Positions 1-6,300 of a DNA stretch of 9,851 nucleotides are shown in pieces. This stretch comes from DASZTU01 sp035547675. GTDB taxonomy: Bacteria > Pseudomonadota > Alphaproteobacteria > Rhizobiales > Devosiaceae. Both the position numbers and the translations under genes were made by a program. The DNA is taken from contig DASZUI010000105.1 in NCBI GenBank assembly GCA_035547675.1, positions 1 to 9,851 on the forward strand. Reading direction: 5' to 3'. Numbering within the stretch: the first letter of the stretch is position 1; every line of letters begins with the position of its first letter. The notes beneath the pieces are model-generated. The model was not told the DNA's origin. It saw only the letters and a program-made list of their open reading frames with translations, and did no database searches.

Positions 1-893
1 TTGGGCACGAGCAATTCGCCGGCCTTGAGCGCCGCGGCCTCCGCTACCGAGGGCGTGCCGATTTCGGCTTCGACCACGGCGGAAGGCGTTGCCAGCCGGC
101 CCCGCTCGGCATCGAGCTCGGCGACCGAAAAGAGCCGCAGCGGCACGCCGAAATGCGCGGCCACCTCATGCAGGGCCGGCTCGTCGGCCTTGATCTCGGC
201 CGTCGCGATGGCGGCGAGCGCCAGCGGCGAGAGACCGGCCTCGGCCAGGGTTTCCGTGAGGAGCGCCATTATTTCGGCCGGCGGCGTGCCGCGTTCGCAG
301 CCAATGCCGGCGACGAGCAGCTTCGGCCGGTAGACGAGGCCCGGTCCGGCTTCGGCGCGCCCGGTCACAGCGATCTTCACCTCACCATCGGCGGCGATCG
401 GGTAGCCAGCGTCGCCGAGCCAGGGTGCCTCGCCATCGAGGCTGATCGAAGCGCCGGCCAGCAGCGCCGCCATGGCCGGCTTGGCTTCGGCCAGGTTCTC
501 CAGCACGAAGCCTTCCGGCGGCTCGTCGAGGCCGAAGGCGAAGCGCGAATCCGAGGCCGTGGTCAGCGCCGCCTCGCCGCCCAGCATTTCGGCAATCTCG
601 CGCGCCAGCCGGTTGGCGCCGCGATGGCCGCCGAGCAGCGGCACGACATGGCGGCCATCCTGCGACACGGCAAGGACGGGCGGTTCGGCGTACTTGTCTC
701 CCAGCAGCGGGGCCAGCAGGCGGATCAATATGCCGGCGGCGCAGATGCCGATGATCGGCCGGCCTTCGCGGAAGAGACGCGGCAATGCCGCCTTGGCGTC
801 GTCGCTGGCATGGACGATGCCGCCGGTCGCCAATGCGATGCGGCGGGCCGTTTCGGCGCCCGAAGCGGCGAAGGTGAGGATGGCCGGCCTCAT
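1..893 (-). CDS. cbiG: CbiG-family cobalamin biosynthesis protein, 3' end cut by the window (possible CbiG-CobJ fusion)
   Basis: Starts at ATG 893-891 and stays open for 297 codons to the window edge. Residues 1-120 look like the CbiG N-terminal domain, with GICAAGILIRLLAPLL at about 48-63, then VPLLGGHRGAN at 84-94 and TTASDSR at 111-117. Residues 191-297 match the CobE/CbiG C-terminal domain: LVAGIGCERGTPPAEI at 193-208 and AIATAEIKADEPALHE at 228-243. In the cobalt-early pathway CbiG opens the ring A lactone of cobalt-precorrin-5A and releases acetaldehyde; the C-terminal domain alone is CobE in aerobic producers. The start overlaps the cobI stop by 4 bases (ATGA), and G-rich sequence just upstream could serve as ribosome binding site. 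The C-terminal domain is nearly finished at the edge. In some rhizobial relatives this protein continues into CobJ (precorrin-3B C17-methyltransferase); the window cannot decide. Function in an aerobic cluster is inferred. Confidence 0.88.
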   Translation of the reverse strand, partial: MRPAILTFAASGAETARRIALATGGIVHASDDAKAALPRLFREGRPIIGICAAGILIRLLAPLLGDKYAEPPVLAVSQDGRHVVPLLGGHRGANRLAREIAEMLGGEAALTTASDSRFAFGLDEPPEGFVLENLAEAKPAMAALLAGASISLDGEAPWLGDAGYPIAADGEVKIAVTGRAEAGPGLVYRPKLLVAGIGCERGTPPAEIMALLTETLAEAGLSPLALAAIATAEIKADEPALHEVAAHFGVPLRLFSVAELDAERGRLATPSAVVEAEIGTPSVAEAAALKAGELLVP

Positions 894-1609
894 GCGCCCC
901 CAGCCCTCCCCCAACTCTCCCGACCGCGATAGCAGAGGATGGTCGAGAAATAGGGCCGCTCGTCATGCGCGAAGGCGGTGAGGGGCGTGATGCGCTGGCG
1001 GGCGGTAGTGGCGTGCTCGACGACGATGGCACCCTCGGCATGGCCGGTTTCCCCGAGCAAGCTCCGGATGCGGTCGAAGTGACGGCCGACCTTGATGATG
1101 GCGGCGGCGGGGGCGGCGAGCAGTTCGGCGCGCAGCGTCTCGTCGGGGAGCGGGGCGGGCAGCACTTTGAGCGTCTCGTTGCGCGCGGCGAGCGGCCGGG
1201 CGGCAACGGCGGCAGCGGCGGTGAGCGAGCTGACGCCCGGCACGATCTCGACGGCTACGCACCCGGCGACCCGGTGCAGCAGATACATGGCCGAACCATA
1301 GAACAGCGGATCGCCCTCGCAGAGCCATGCGACGGCGCGGCCAGCCTCGACATGACCGATGATCGCCTCGGCGGCCGCATCATAAGCCGCCTGCGCCGGC
1401 CCGCGCTCGCGGCTCATGGGGATCGCCACGGGCAGATGGATGGCGCCGGGCGCGAGATAGGTGCGGGCGATATCGAGGGCCATTGCCCCACTTTCACCCG
1501 TCGTCGGATAGGCGATGACGGCGGCCTCGCGGAGGCGGCGCGCGGCCTTGAGGGTCAGCAGTTCCGGATCGCCGGGACCGACGCCGATGAGATGAAGTGC
1601 CGCGCTCAT
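890..1609 (-). CDS. cobI: Precorrin-2 C(20)-methyltransferase CobI
   Basis: A 239-residue protein of the uroporphyrin-III methylase-like SAM-dependent family; CobI adds the C20 methyl to precorrin-2 to give precorrin-3A in the cytoplasm. Visible motifs are the N-terminal LHLIGVGPGDPELLTLKAARR (residues 5-25, quoted in part: GVGPGDPELLTLKAA), AWLCEGDPLFYGSAMYLL at 94-111, and VPGVSS at 123-128, which line the SAM and tetrapyrrole clefts in this family. Length is normal for CobI. The start at 1609 is preferred over an in-frame upstream codon at 1639 because AGGAAA lies 5 bases upstream, the protein then begins like its family, and ATG 1609 overlaps the cobL stop as ATGA. Its own stop overlaps the cbiG start the same way. 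The CbiL ortholog does the same step on the cobalt-loaded substrate; the CobH/CobL/CobN context favours the metal-free reaction. Confidence 0.94.
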   Translation of the reverse strand: MSAALHLIGVGPGDPELLTLKAARRLREAAVIAYPTTGESGAMALDIARTYLAPGAIHLPVAIPMSRERGPAQAAYDAAAEAIIGHVEAGRAVAWLCEGDPLFYGSAMYLLHRVAGCVAVEIVPGVSSLTAAAAVAARPLAARNETLKVLPAPLPDETLRAELLAAPAAAIIKVGRHFDRIRSLLGETGHAEGAIVVEHATTARQRITPLTAFAHDERPYFSTILCYRGRESWGRAGGA

Positions 1610-2931
1610 GGCGACTTTCCTGGCTTGATCACCGCCCATTGCGTGACGGCGAGGCGCGGGCGCAGCACGCGCTCGGCGCCGATGCGGTCGAGGCTGGAGA
1701 TTTCGAGCCGGGTCAGCTCGCCGCCCAATTGCTCCTGCCGGGCATAGAGCGCCGCTTCGCCGTCGAGCGTGACGGCATTGGCGACGAGCCGGCCGCCGGA
1801 CTTCAACGCCGACCAGCAGGCCTCGAACAGCAGGTCATTCGCGACATCGCCGCCGATGAAGACGGCATCCGGTGCCGGCCGCCCGGCAAGCGCGGCCGGC
1901 GCCTCCCCGGCCACGATCTCGAGCCCCGGCGTGCCAAGGGCGGCGGCATTGGCGGCGATGAGGCCGCAACGGCCCTCGTCGCGTTCGAAAGCGATGGCGC
2001 GGGCATCGCGGGCGGCCCGCATCCATTCGATGGCGACCGAGCCGCAACCGGCGCCCACATCCCAGAGCAGCGCGCCGGGAAAGGGCGCGAGCCTGGCAAG
2101 GGTGGCGGCGCGGACCTCGCGCTTGGTCAATTGCCCGTCGTGGCGGAAGGCGTCATCCGGCAGGCCGGGCATAGGCGGCAGGAGCGGCGCGGCGGGATCG
2201 GGCAGGCATTCGATGGCGAGCACATGGAAATCGCCGATGCCGGCAGGATCGAAATCGCGCGCGGCGGCTGAGGTGATCCGCTCGTCGGCAGCGCCGAGAT
2301 TTTCGAGCACGGTAAGGCGCGAGCCGCCATAGGCGCGCGCCAGCAGCAATTCGCGGGCGGCGGCAATCGTGCCGCGATCGCCGGTCAAGGCGAGGAGGCG
2401 GTTGCCGGGCAGGATATGCGGGTGCAGCAGCTCGACGGGCCGGCCATGGAGCGACAGCGTCGCCACATGCTGCAGCGGCCATTTGAGCCGCGCCGCGGCG
2501 AGCTGGAAGGCCGAAGGCGCGGGGTGGATGGCGATCTCGCCGGCGGGCAGATGCTTCGCCAGCGTTGCACCCACGCCGAACCACATGGGATCGCCGCTCG
2601 CCAGCACGACTGTGGGCGCGCCGCGGCGGGACTTTATCTGTTCGAGCATGGCGGGGAGGCCGGGTTGCCAAGCGACGAGCGTGGGAATACCCCCACCCTG
2701 CCTGCCGGCATCCCTCCCCTCAAGGGGGAGGGAATTCTCTGTCGCAGCCGTGCCAATCATCGCCCCTCCCCCCTGAGGGGAGGGTGGCGGCAGCCGGGTG
2801 GGGGTCAGCCCACCAAGCAGCCGCTCCGGCCCGAGCACCACCTCGGCCTCAGCCAGCAGCGCGCGCTCCCGCATCGGCAGCGTTTCGACGCCCCCTGCCC
2901 CAACCCCGACAATGGTCAGCCAGGGCGTCAT
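1606..2931 (-). CDS. cobL: Precorrin-6Y C5,15-methyltransferase (decarboxylating) CobL, carrying an in-frame repeat insertion
   Basis: A 441-residue fusion of a CbiE-type domain (about 1-245) and a CbiT-type Rossmann methyltransferase domain (about 265-441). CobL methylates precorrin-6Y at C5 and C15 and decarboxylates the ring C acetate, giving precorrin-8X. The N-terminal half shows LTIVGVGAGG at 5-14 and VLASGDPMWFGVGATLA at 109-125; the C-terminal half shows the SAM loop WDVGAGCGSVAIEW at 290-303 and AVFIGGD at 356-362. Residues 43-81 are not CobL sequence: they come from a 117-bp inverted repeat that keeps the frame and makes the protein roughly 30-40 residues longer than usual. The true start is ATG 2931-2929, which overlaps the cobH stop as ATGA; the open frame runs further upstream inside cobH, but that part does not resemble a protein family. 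The stop overlaps cobI. All catalytic motifs are intact, so the enzyme is probably active. Confidence 0.94.
   Translation of the reverse strand: MTPWLTIVGVGAGGVETLPMRERALLAEAEVVLGPERLLGGLTPTRLPPPSPQGGGAMIGTAATENSLPLEGRDAGRQGGGIPTLVAWQPGLPAMLEQIKSRRGAPTVVLASGDPMWFGVGATLAKHLPAGEIAIHPAPSAFQLAAARLKWPLQHVATLSLHGRPVELLHPHILPGNRLLALTGDRGTIAAARELLLARAYGGSRLTVLENLGAADERITSAAARDFDPAGIGDFHVLAIECLPDPAAPLLPPMPGLPDDAFRHDGQLTKREVRAATLARLAPFPGALLWDVGAGCGSVAIEWMRAARDARAIAFERDEGRCGLIAANAAALGTPGLEIVAGEAPAALAGRPAPDAVFIGGDVANDLLFEACWSALKSGGRLVANAVTLDGEAALYARQEQLGGELTRLEISSLDRIGAERVLRPRLAVTQWAVIKPGKSP
2689..2805. repeat. 117-bp MITE/REP-like inverted-repeat element inserted in frame in cobL
   Basis: Two 45-base arms, 2689-2733 and 2761-2805, are imperfect inverted copies that both begin ACCCCCACCC at the outer end and differ by a few substitutions and two one-base gaps. 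They flank a 27-base centre. Each arm also has its own hairpin, with stem CCCTCCCC/GGGGAGGG. No clear target-site duplication is seen. The length is 39 codons exactly, and read in the cobL frame it has no stop: it encodes a Pro/Gly-rich stretch with PPPSPQGGG and LPLEGRDAGRQGGG. Similar sequences are familiar to me as dispersed elements in rhizobial genomes, though I cannot search for copies here. There is no transposase. Confidence 0.8.
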
Positions 2932-3572
2932 GGCTTGATATTCTCTTCCATGTTGCGGGCGATGGCATTGACGGCAGCGCTGGCGATGGCCGAGCCGCCC
3001 CGGCGGCCGAGCAGGGTGAGGAAGGGCACGCGGTGCAGGTCGAGCGCGAGTTGTGCCTTGCTTTCCTCGGCCCCGACGAAGCCGACGGGCGTGGCGATGA
3101 TCGCCGCCGGCCTGTCGGCGCCTCGATCGAGCAGTTCGAGCAGATGGAACAGGGCCGTCGGTGCATTGCCGATGACCACCACGGCCCCCTTCAGCCGGGG
3201 CTGCCACAGCTCGACGCCCGCCGCGGCGCGGGTGGTGCCGAGCTTTTCGGCCAGCGCCGGCACGGCGGGGTCGTTGATGGTGGCGACCAGTTCCACGTGC
3301 TGCGGCAGGTATTTGTGGGAAATGCCGGCCTTGACCATTTCGCTGTCGCAAAGGATCGCCGCGCCCTCGAGCAGCGCGAATTCGACCTGCGCGGCAACCT
3401 CCCCGCCCCAGCGGATTTCGGGCACGATATCCACCATGCCACAGGCATGGACCATGCGGACGACAATTTCCTCGAGTTCCGGCGGCACCCCCGACAAATC
3501 CGCCTCGGCCCGGATAATGGCGAAGCTTTGGGCGTAAATCTCCTCGGGATCGCGGATGTAATCGCCGATCAT
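2928..3572 (-). CDS. cobH: Precorrin-8X methylmutase CobH
   Basis: A 214-residue protein, the normal length for CobH/CbiC. It moves the C11 methyl group to C12, turning precorrin-8X into hydrogenobyrinate. The family signature is clear: VRMVHACGMVDIV at about residues 38-50, containing the His (H42) that matches the catalytic histidine of known CobH enzymes; then AILCDSEMVKAGI at about 72-84 and IATPVGFVGAEESK at about 159-172. RRGGSAIASAAVNAIA near the C-terminus is also typical. The start ATG 3572-3570 overlaps the cbiX stop (ATGA), with GGGAG about 8 bases upstream, and the stop overlaps the cobL start the same way. The metal-free reaction is inferred from the late-cobalt partner CobN; the cobalt-loaded version (CbiC) has the same fold and cannot be separated by sequence alone. 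Confidence 0.95.
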   Translation of the reverse strand: MIGDYIRDPEEIYAQSFAIIRAEADLSGVPPELEEIVVRMVHACGMVDIVPEIRWGGEVAAQVEFALLEGAAILCDSEMVKAGISHKYLPQHVELVATINDPAVPALAEKLGTTRAAAGVELWQPRLKGAVVVIGNAPTALFHLLELLDRGADRPAAIIATPVGFVGAEESKAQLALDLHRVPFLTLLGRRGGSAIASAAVNAIARNMEENIKP

Positions 3573-4765
3573 TTGTCGTTCTCCCGCCGCGCCAGGCGGC
3601 CCTGCACTTTGGGCAGGGTTTTGGGGCCGAGCGGGTGGTTGGCGTGGGGATAGGGGTGGTGATGGTGATCCGCGCCTTCCCCATGATCATGCGCATGCGC
3701 CGTACCGTCGGCGTGGACGTGAAAATGCGGCGCGGCCTTGCGATGGATCAGGGCATGGTCGTGGTCGTGCGGGTGGGCGTGGAGCGGGGTGAAGGGCAGG
3801 CCGTGGGCCTTGCAGAACGCTTCGTCGCGGCAGGAGGAATCGCAATCGCCGCCGCAGGGGCAATTTTCGAGCCCGCCGCCAATGCCCTCGACATGGTGAT
3901 GATGGCTCTCCTGCCTCAGCCCGATTTCGGCCTCGAAGCCCAGCACCTGCTCGCGATACTTGCACATGGCGCAGTTCATCAGGTTCTGGCCGGTCAGCAT
4001 TTCGCCGATGCGGTCGATGAGGGTATCGATGACCAGCGGGTGGTCGTCGAGATAGGGGGCCTTGAGGAATTCGATCGCCGGATGGGCCAGTGCCGCCTCG
4101 TCCACGGCGTCGTAGATGCGCTTCACCAGCACGCCGGTGAACAGGAAATAGGGGAAGACCACGACGCGCCGGTAGCCCAGCCGCGCGATGTGCTGCAGCG
4201 CCGGGGCGACCAGCGGGAAGGTTACGCCGGAATAGGCGATTTCTCCCCAGCCGAAGCCCATGCCTTCCCAGAGCATTCGCATGACCTTGGCGACATTGGA
4301 ATTGGCGTCGGGATCGGAGGCGCCGCGGCCGACGACGAGCAACAGGGTTTCTTCGCGGGGCACCGCCGGATCGGCCGCCGCCAGCGCCGCGGCGATGCGG
4401 TCGGCGGCGGCGCGCAGCATGCGGGTGTCGACCCCGAGCTCGCGGCCATAGGTGATGTCGAGGCCCGGATGGGCGGCGGCATAGGTGTTGAGCACCGACG
4501 GGATGTCGTTCTTGGCGTGGCCCGCCGCGAACAGCATGCCGGGCGCGGCGAGGATGCGACTCACCCCCTGCTCGCGGAGCCGGTCGAGCCCCGAATGCAG
4601 CACCGGATTGGCGAATTCGAGATAGCCGAATTCGACCGGCACGCCGGGCAGGCGCTCGCGGAGCTTGTCGGCCAAACGGGCGAATTCGCCGACGGCGCGC
4701 TGGTTGCGGCTGCCATGGCCGCACAGCATCACGCCGGTGCCGGCGGGAAGGGCAAGGGTCATCAT
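3569..4765 (-). CDS. cbiX: Long CbiX-type sirohydrochlorin (cobalto)chelatase with Cys-rich and His-rich C-terminus
   Basis: A 398-residue class II chelatase. The first half contains LCGHGSR (residues 14-20) and AAGHAKNDIP (80-89), whose histidines H17 and H83 match the metal-binding pair of CbiX enzymes; a second chelatase-like repeat follows at about 140-260 (VVGRGASDPDANS). Then comes MNCAMCKYR (263-271), the MxCxxC motif reported for the Fe-S site of long CbiX, a second cysteine cluster (C302, C304, C308, C312, C318), HHHH at 288-291, and a tail at 329-377 with 18 histidines. CbiX puts cobalt into sirohydrochlorin at the start of the cobalt-early route; the tail may store or deliver metal. 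Two adjacent ATGs exist; AAAGG lies 3 bases from the first (4765) and 6 from the second (4762), so the second may be used. The stop overlaps cobH by ATGA. A role in siroheme or nickel insertion is possible. Confidence 0.9.
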   Translation of the reverse strand: MMTLALPAGTGVMLCGHGSRNQRAVGEFARLADKLRERLPGVPVEFGYLEFANPVLHSGLDRLREQGVSRILAAPGMLFAAGHAKNDIPSVLNTYAAAHPGLDITYGRELGVDTRMLRAAADRIAAALAAADPAVPREETLLLVVGRGASDPDANSNVAKVMRMLWEGMGFGWGEIAYSGVTFPLVAPALQHIARLGYRRVVVFPYFLFTGVLVKRIYDAVDEAALAHPAIEFLKAPYLDDHPLVIDTLIDRIGEMLTGQNLMNCAMCKYREQVLGFEAEIGLRQESHHHHVEGIGGGLENCPCGGDCDSSCRDEAFCKAHGLPFTPLHAHPHDHDHALIHRKAAPHFHVHADGTAHAHDHGEGADHHHHPYPHANHPLGPKTLPKVQGRLARRENDK

Positions 4766-4772
4766 CTACCTT

Positions 4773-4964
4773 TCAGCGCCGGCGTTGGCCCCCGGCTTGG
4801 GTCGGCCGCACCGGCATCTTTCTCAGTTCCTCGAGGGAACGCTGCAGGACGCTTTTCTTGTAGAAGGCCGAAACAGCCCGGTCAATCAAAGGCTTGGCCA
4901 TGACCCGCGCATTCTGCGAACGCTTCTCAAAAGCGCTTGCAGAACAAGCACTTGCCCCGTTCAT
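4773..4964 (-). CDS. Small basic protein of unknown function just upstream of cbiX (tentative)
   Basis: A 63-residue frame that I do not recognise. The start ATG 4964-4962 is preceded directly by AGGAGAGG, a strong if slightly close ribosome binding site. The C-terminal two thirds (from the internal Met at 4901) read like a real protein: RAVSAFYKKSVLQRSLEEL forms a plausible amphipathic helix, followed by a basic tail ending QRRR. The first 21 codons have low third-position GC, unlike the neighbours, and could be untranslated leader with the true start at 4901, though no good ribosome site precedes that codon. The stop lies 7 bases before the cbiX start, so it would be the first gene of the cbiX-cobH-cobL-cobI operon. 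No transmembrane segment or metal motif is seen. It may be a chance frame over a leader. Confidence 0.42.
   Translation of the reverse strand: MNGASACSASAFEKRSQNARVMAKPLIDRAVSAFYKKSVLQRSLEELRKMPVRPTQAGGQRRR
4931..4953. promoter_or_regulatory. Inverted repeat, possible operator in the divergent region
   Basis: AAGCGCTTG at 4931-4939 and CAAGCACTT at 4945-4953 are inverted copies with one mismatch around the five bases CAGAA. It lies among AT-richer sequence at the 5' end of the small ORF, between the divergent cbiX-side genes and the cation exporter. It could be a regulator site or an RNA hairpin in the leader. No regulator family is recognised from the motif. Confidence 0.25.
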
Positions 4965-5025
4965 CCTCTCCTAGTAAGGGCGCGCCTAGAATAGTGCATG
5001 CCGGAATCGTCCGGCCGGGGCCGCC
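4965..5025. promoter_or_regulatory. Short divergent intergenic region
   Basis: These 61 bases separate the minus-strand small ORF from the plus-strand exporter and should hold at least one promoter. TAGAAT at 4987-4992 resembles a -10 box for the plus strand, and its complement TATTCT (4986-4991 region) could serve the minus strand, but no convincing -35 box sits at the right distance for either. GGGG at 5017-5020 is a modest ribosome site for the exporter. The promoter assignment rests mainly on gene orientation. Confidence 0.3.
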
Positions 5026-5928
5026 ATGCCGACATCCGACAACGCCATCACTCTCCGCCTCGCGCTCGCGAGCCTGGGCATCGCCATACTCGTGCTCGTG
5101 CTCAAGGCGATCGCGGCATGGCTGACGGGGAGCGTTGCGCTCTATTCGGACGCGCTCGAGAGCGTGGTCAATGTGGTGACGGCGATCGTGGCGCTGGTGG
5201 CGGTGCGGCTCAGCGCCCGGCCGGCCGATGCGAGCCTTCCTTACGGCTACCACAAGGCCGAATATTTTTCCGCTGTGGTGATCGGCGTGTTCATCGCGCT
5301 GGCCGCGGTGCTGATCCTCTACGAAGCCTGGCAGGCCTTCACTTCGGCGCGGCCGTTCAGCATCAATGGGGTGGCGATCGCGGTGAGCCTTGTCGCGACG
5401 GCGTTCAATGGCGGCTGGGCCTATTGGCTGGTGCGCAAGGGACGCGAGGAAAAATCGCCGGCGCTCGAAAGCGACGGGCGGCACCTCTATACCGACGTGG
5501 TCTCGACCGTGGGGGTGCTGGTCGGCGTGATCCTGGCGGTGATCACGGGCATCCATGTGCTCGATCCGATCCTCGCGGCCCTGGTGGCGCTCAACGTGCT
5601 GTGGTCGGGCTGGGAGGTGCTGCGCCACAGCGCAGCGGGGCTGATGGACGTGGCGGTCGATCCCAAGCAGCTGGCGCGGCTGCGCGAAATCATCTCGTCC
5701 AATGCCGAGGGGGCGATCGAAGCCCATGACATCCGCACCCGCCAGGCGGGCAAGATGACCTTCATCGAATTTCACCTCGTGGTGCCGGGCGCGATGTCGG
5801 TCGAGCAGGCGCACCAGATCTGCGACCGCATCGAAGCCAAGCTGCGCGAGGCGGTGGACGAGGCGACCATCACCATCCATGTCGAGCCCGAGGAAAAGGC
5901 CAAGCATTCCGGCATCGTGGTGGTGTAG
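5026..5928 (+). CDS. Cation diffusion facilitator (CDF) family metal exporter
   Basis: A 300-residue inner-membrane proton-coupled divalent metal exporter. About six hydrophobic segments are visible (near residues 10-32, 36-60, 80-100, 112-135, 155-175 and 178-197), followed by a cytosolic dimerisation domain (about 210-290) with HDIRTRQAG at 234-242 and ITIHVEPEE at 282-290. The transport site in TM5 is HLYTD (H153, D157). In TM2 the usual zinc-type HxxxD is replaced: the segment reads YSDALESVVN (40-49), so E45 and N49 occupy those positions, next to D42. This suggests a metal preference other than plain zinc, but the metal cannot be named. The ribosome site is GGGG about 5 bases upstream. 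It is transcribed away from the cbiX operon and separates it from cobO/cobN; a link with cobalt handling is positional inference only. Confidence 0.9.
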   Translation: MPTSDNAITLRLALASLGIAILVLVLKAIAAWLTGSVALYSDALESVVNVVTAIVALVAVRLSARPADASLPYGYHKAEYFSAVVIGVFIALAAVLILYEAWQAFTSARPFSINGVAIAVSLVATAFNGGWAYWLVRKGREEKSPALESDGRHLYTDVVSTVGVLVGVILAVITGIHVLDPILAALVALNVLWSGWEVLRHSAAGLMDVAVDPKQLARLREIISSNAEGAIEAHDIRTRQAGKMTFIEFHLVVPGAMSVEQAHQICDRIEAKLREAVDEATITIHVEPEEKAKHSGIVVV

Positions 5929-6023
5929 CCAGCCAGCCATTCGGCTGGACCTGACTTGCGATGTGGGCAGGTAGGGTGGCGAGACCTACGGGTGGGGGGC
6001 CCCTTCCAAGCAAGTGTGTGTGG
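5929..6023. other. Non-coding stretch with small hairpins downstream of the CDF gene
   Basis: I see no gene here. CCAGCC (5933-5938) and GGCTGG (5943-5948) form a 6-bp stem with loop ATTC, 4 bases after the stop codon but with no T run, so it is a weak terminator candidate at best. GTAGG and CCTAC around 5971-5989 form another small stem, enclosed by the 6-base inverted pair ACTTGC/GCAAGT (about 5954-6015). The stretch ends where the palindrome pair begins. It may be part of a larger degenerate repeat. Confidence 0.35.
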
Positions 6024-6174
6024 CTGGATTCCGGCCTGCGCCGGAATGACACGGTGGGTGTGACTCGGTCCTGCCTGGAACGGCGCGGGCGGGAGTGGCG
6101 GTACCATGGAGAAGCCCGAATCGGCACGGCCCTGCCCCCTCCGCGCCGTCATTCCGGCGAAGGCCGGAATCCAG
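6024..6174. repeat. Pair of REP-like palindromes in inverted orientation
   Basis: The arm at 6024-6050 (CTGGATTCCGG...GGAATGAC) and the arm at 6148-6174 (GTCATTCCGG...GGAATCCAG) are inverted copies 97 bases apart. Each arm has a perfect 8-bp stem ATTCCGGC/GCCGGAAT, with loop CTGC in the left and GAAG in the right arm. A second pair of the same family lies at 7002-7090. The type is common as a dispersed extragenic element in proteobacteria; mobility would depend on a transposase elsewhere. No gene is seen in the 97-base spacer. Confidence 0.8.
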
Positions 6175-6229
6175 CCGCCGGCACGCCGCTCTGGTTAGGT
6201 TCCCCGTTTCACACAGGACTTACCTGCCG

Positions 6230-6254
6230 ACCCGCGCTGGCGGGTTGTGTTTTT
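6230..6254 (+). terminator. Rho-independent terminator
   Basis: ACCCGC (6230-6235), loop GCTG, GCGGGT (6240-6245), then TGTGTTTTT. The GC-rich 6-bp stem followed by a T-rich tract is a classic intrinsic terminator on the plus strand. It lies about 300 bases after the CDF stop and 46 bases before the small membrane protein gene, so it either ends exporter transcripts or acts as an attenuator or small-RNA end ahead of the next gene. Confidence 0.62.
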
Positions 6255-6300
6255 CGTTCCAGGGCATAGGCTCGCCTGGTTTATTGTCGGGAGGGCAAAA

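Noticed and set aside
153..932. 259-codon plus-strand frame and a minus-strand frame at 382-1206 over cbiG
   Set aside because: The CbiG frame carries the conserved motifs; these frames are low-complexity and Arg/Gly-rich.
2416..3653. Two long plus-strand open frames opposite cobL and cobH
   Set aside because: Both lie over genes with full family motifs on the minus strand; high GC keeps antisense frames open by chance.
2932..3696. Upstream extension of the cobL frame to 3696
   Set aside because: The extension lies out of frame inside cobH and has no CobL similarity; the ATG at 2931 fits the family start and the ATGA overlap.
3635..4903. 422-codon plus-strand open frame opposite cbiX
   Set aside because: It is the antisense of a clearly recognised CbiX; its Val/Met/Gly-rich stretches mirror the His and Asp codons of the tail, and it has no family likeness.
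4766..5025. Cobalamin riboswitch upstream of cbiX
   Set aside because: I found no B12-box-like GCCACTG segment on the minus strand and the space is mostly taken by a small ORF; a riboswitch for cobN could lie outside the window.
6247..6300. GTG 6247 as start of the small membrane protein
   Set aside because: It lies in the terminator tail, lacks a ribosome site and adds a segment unlike the rest; TTG 6301 has GGGAGGG at good spacing.
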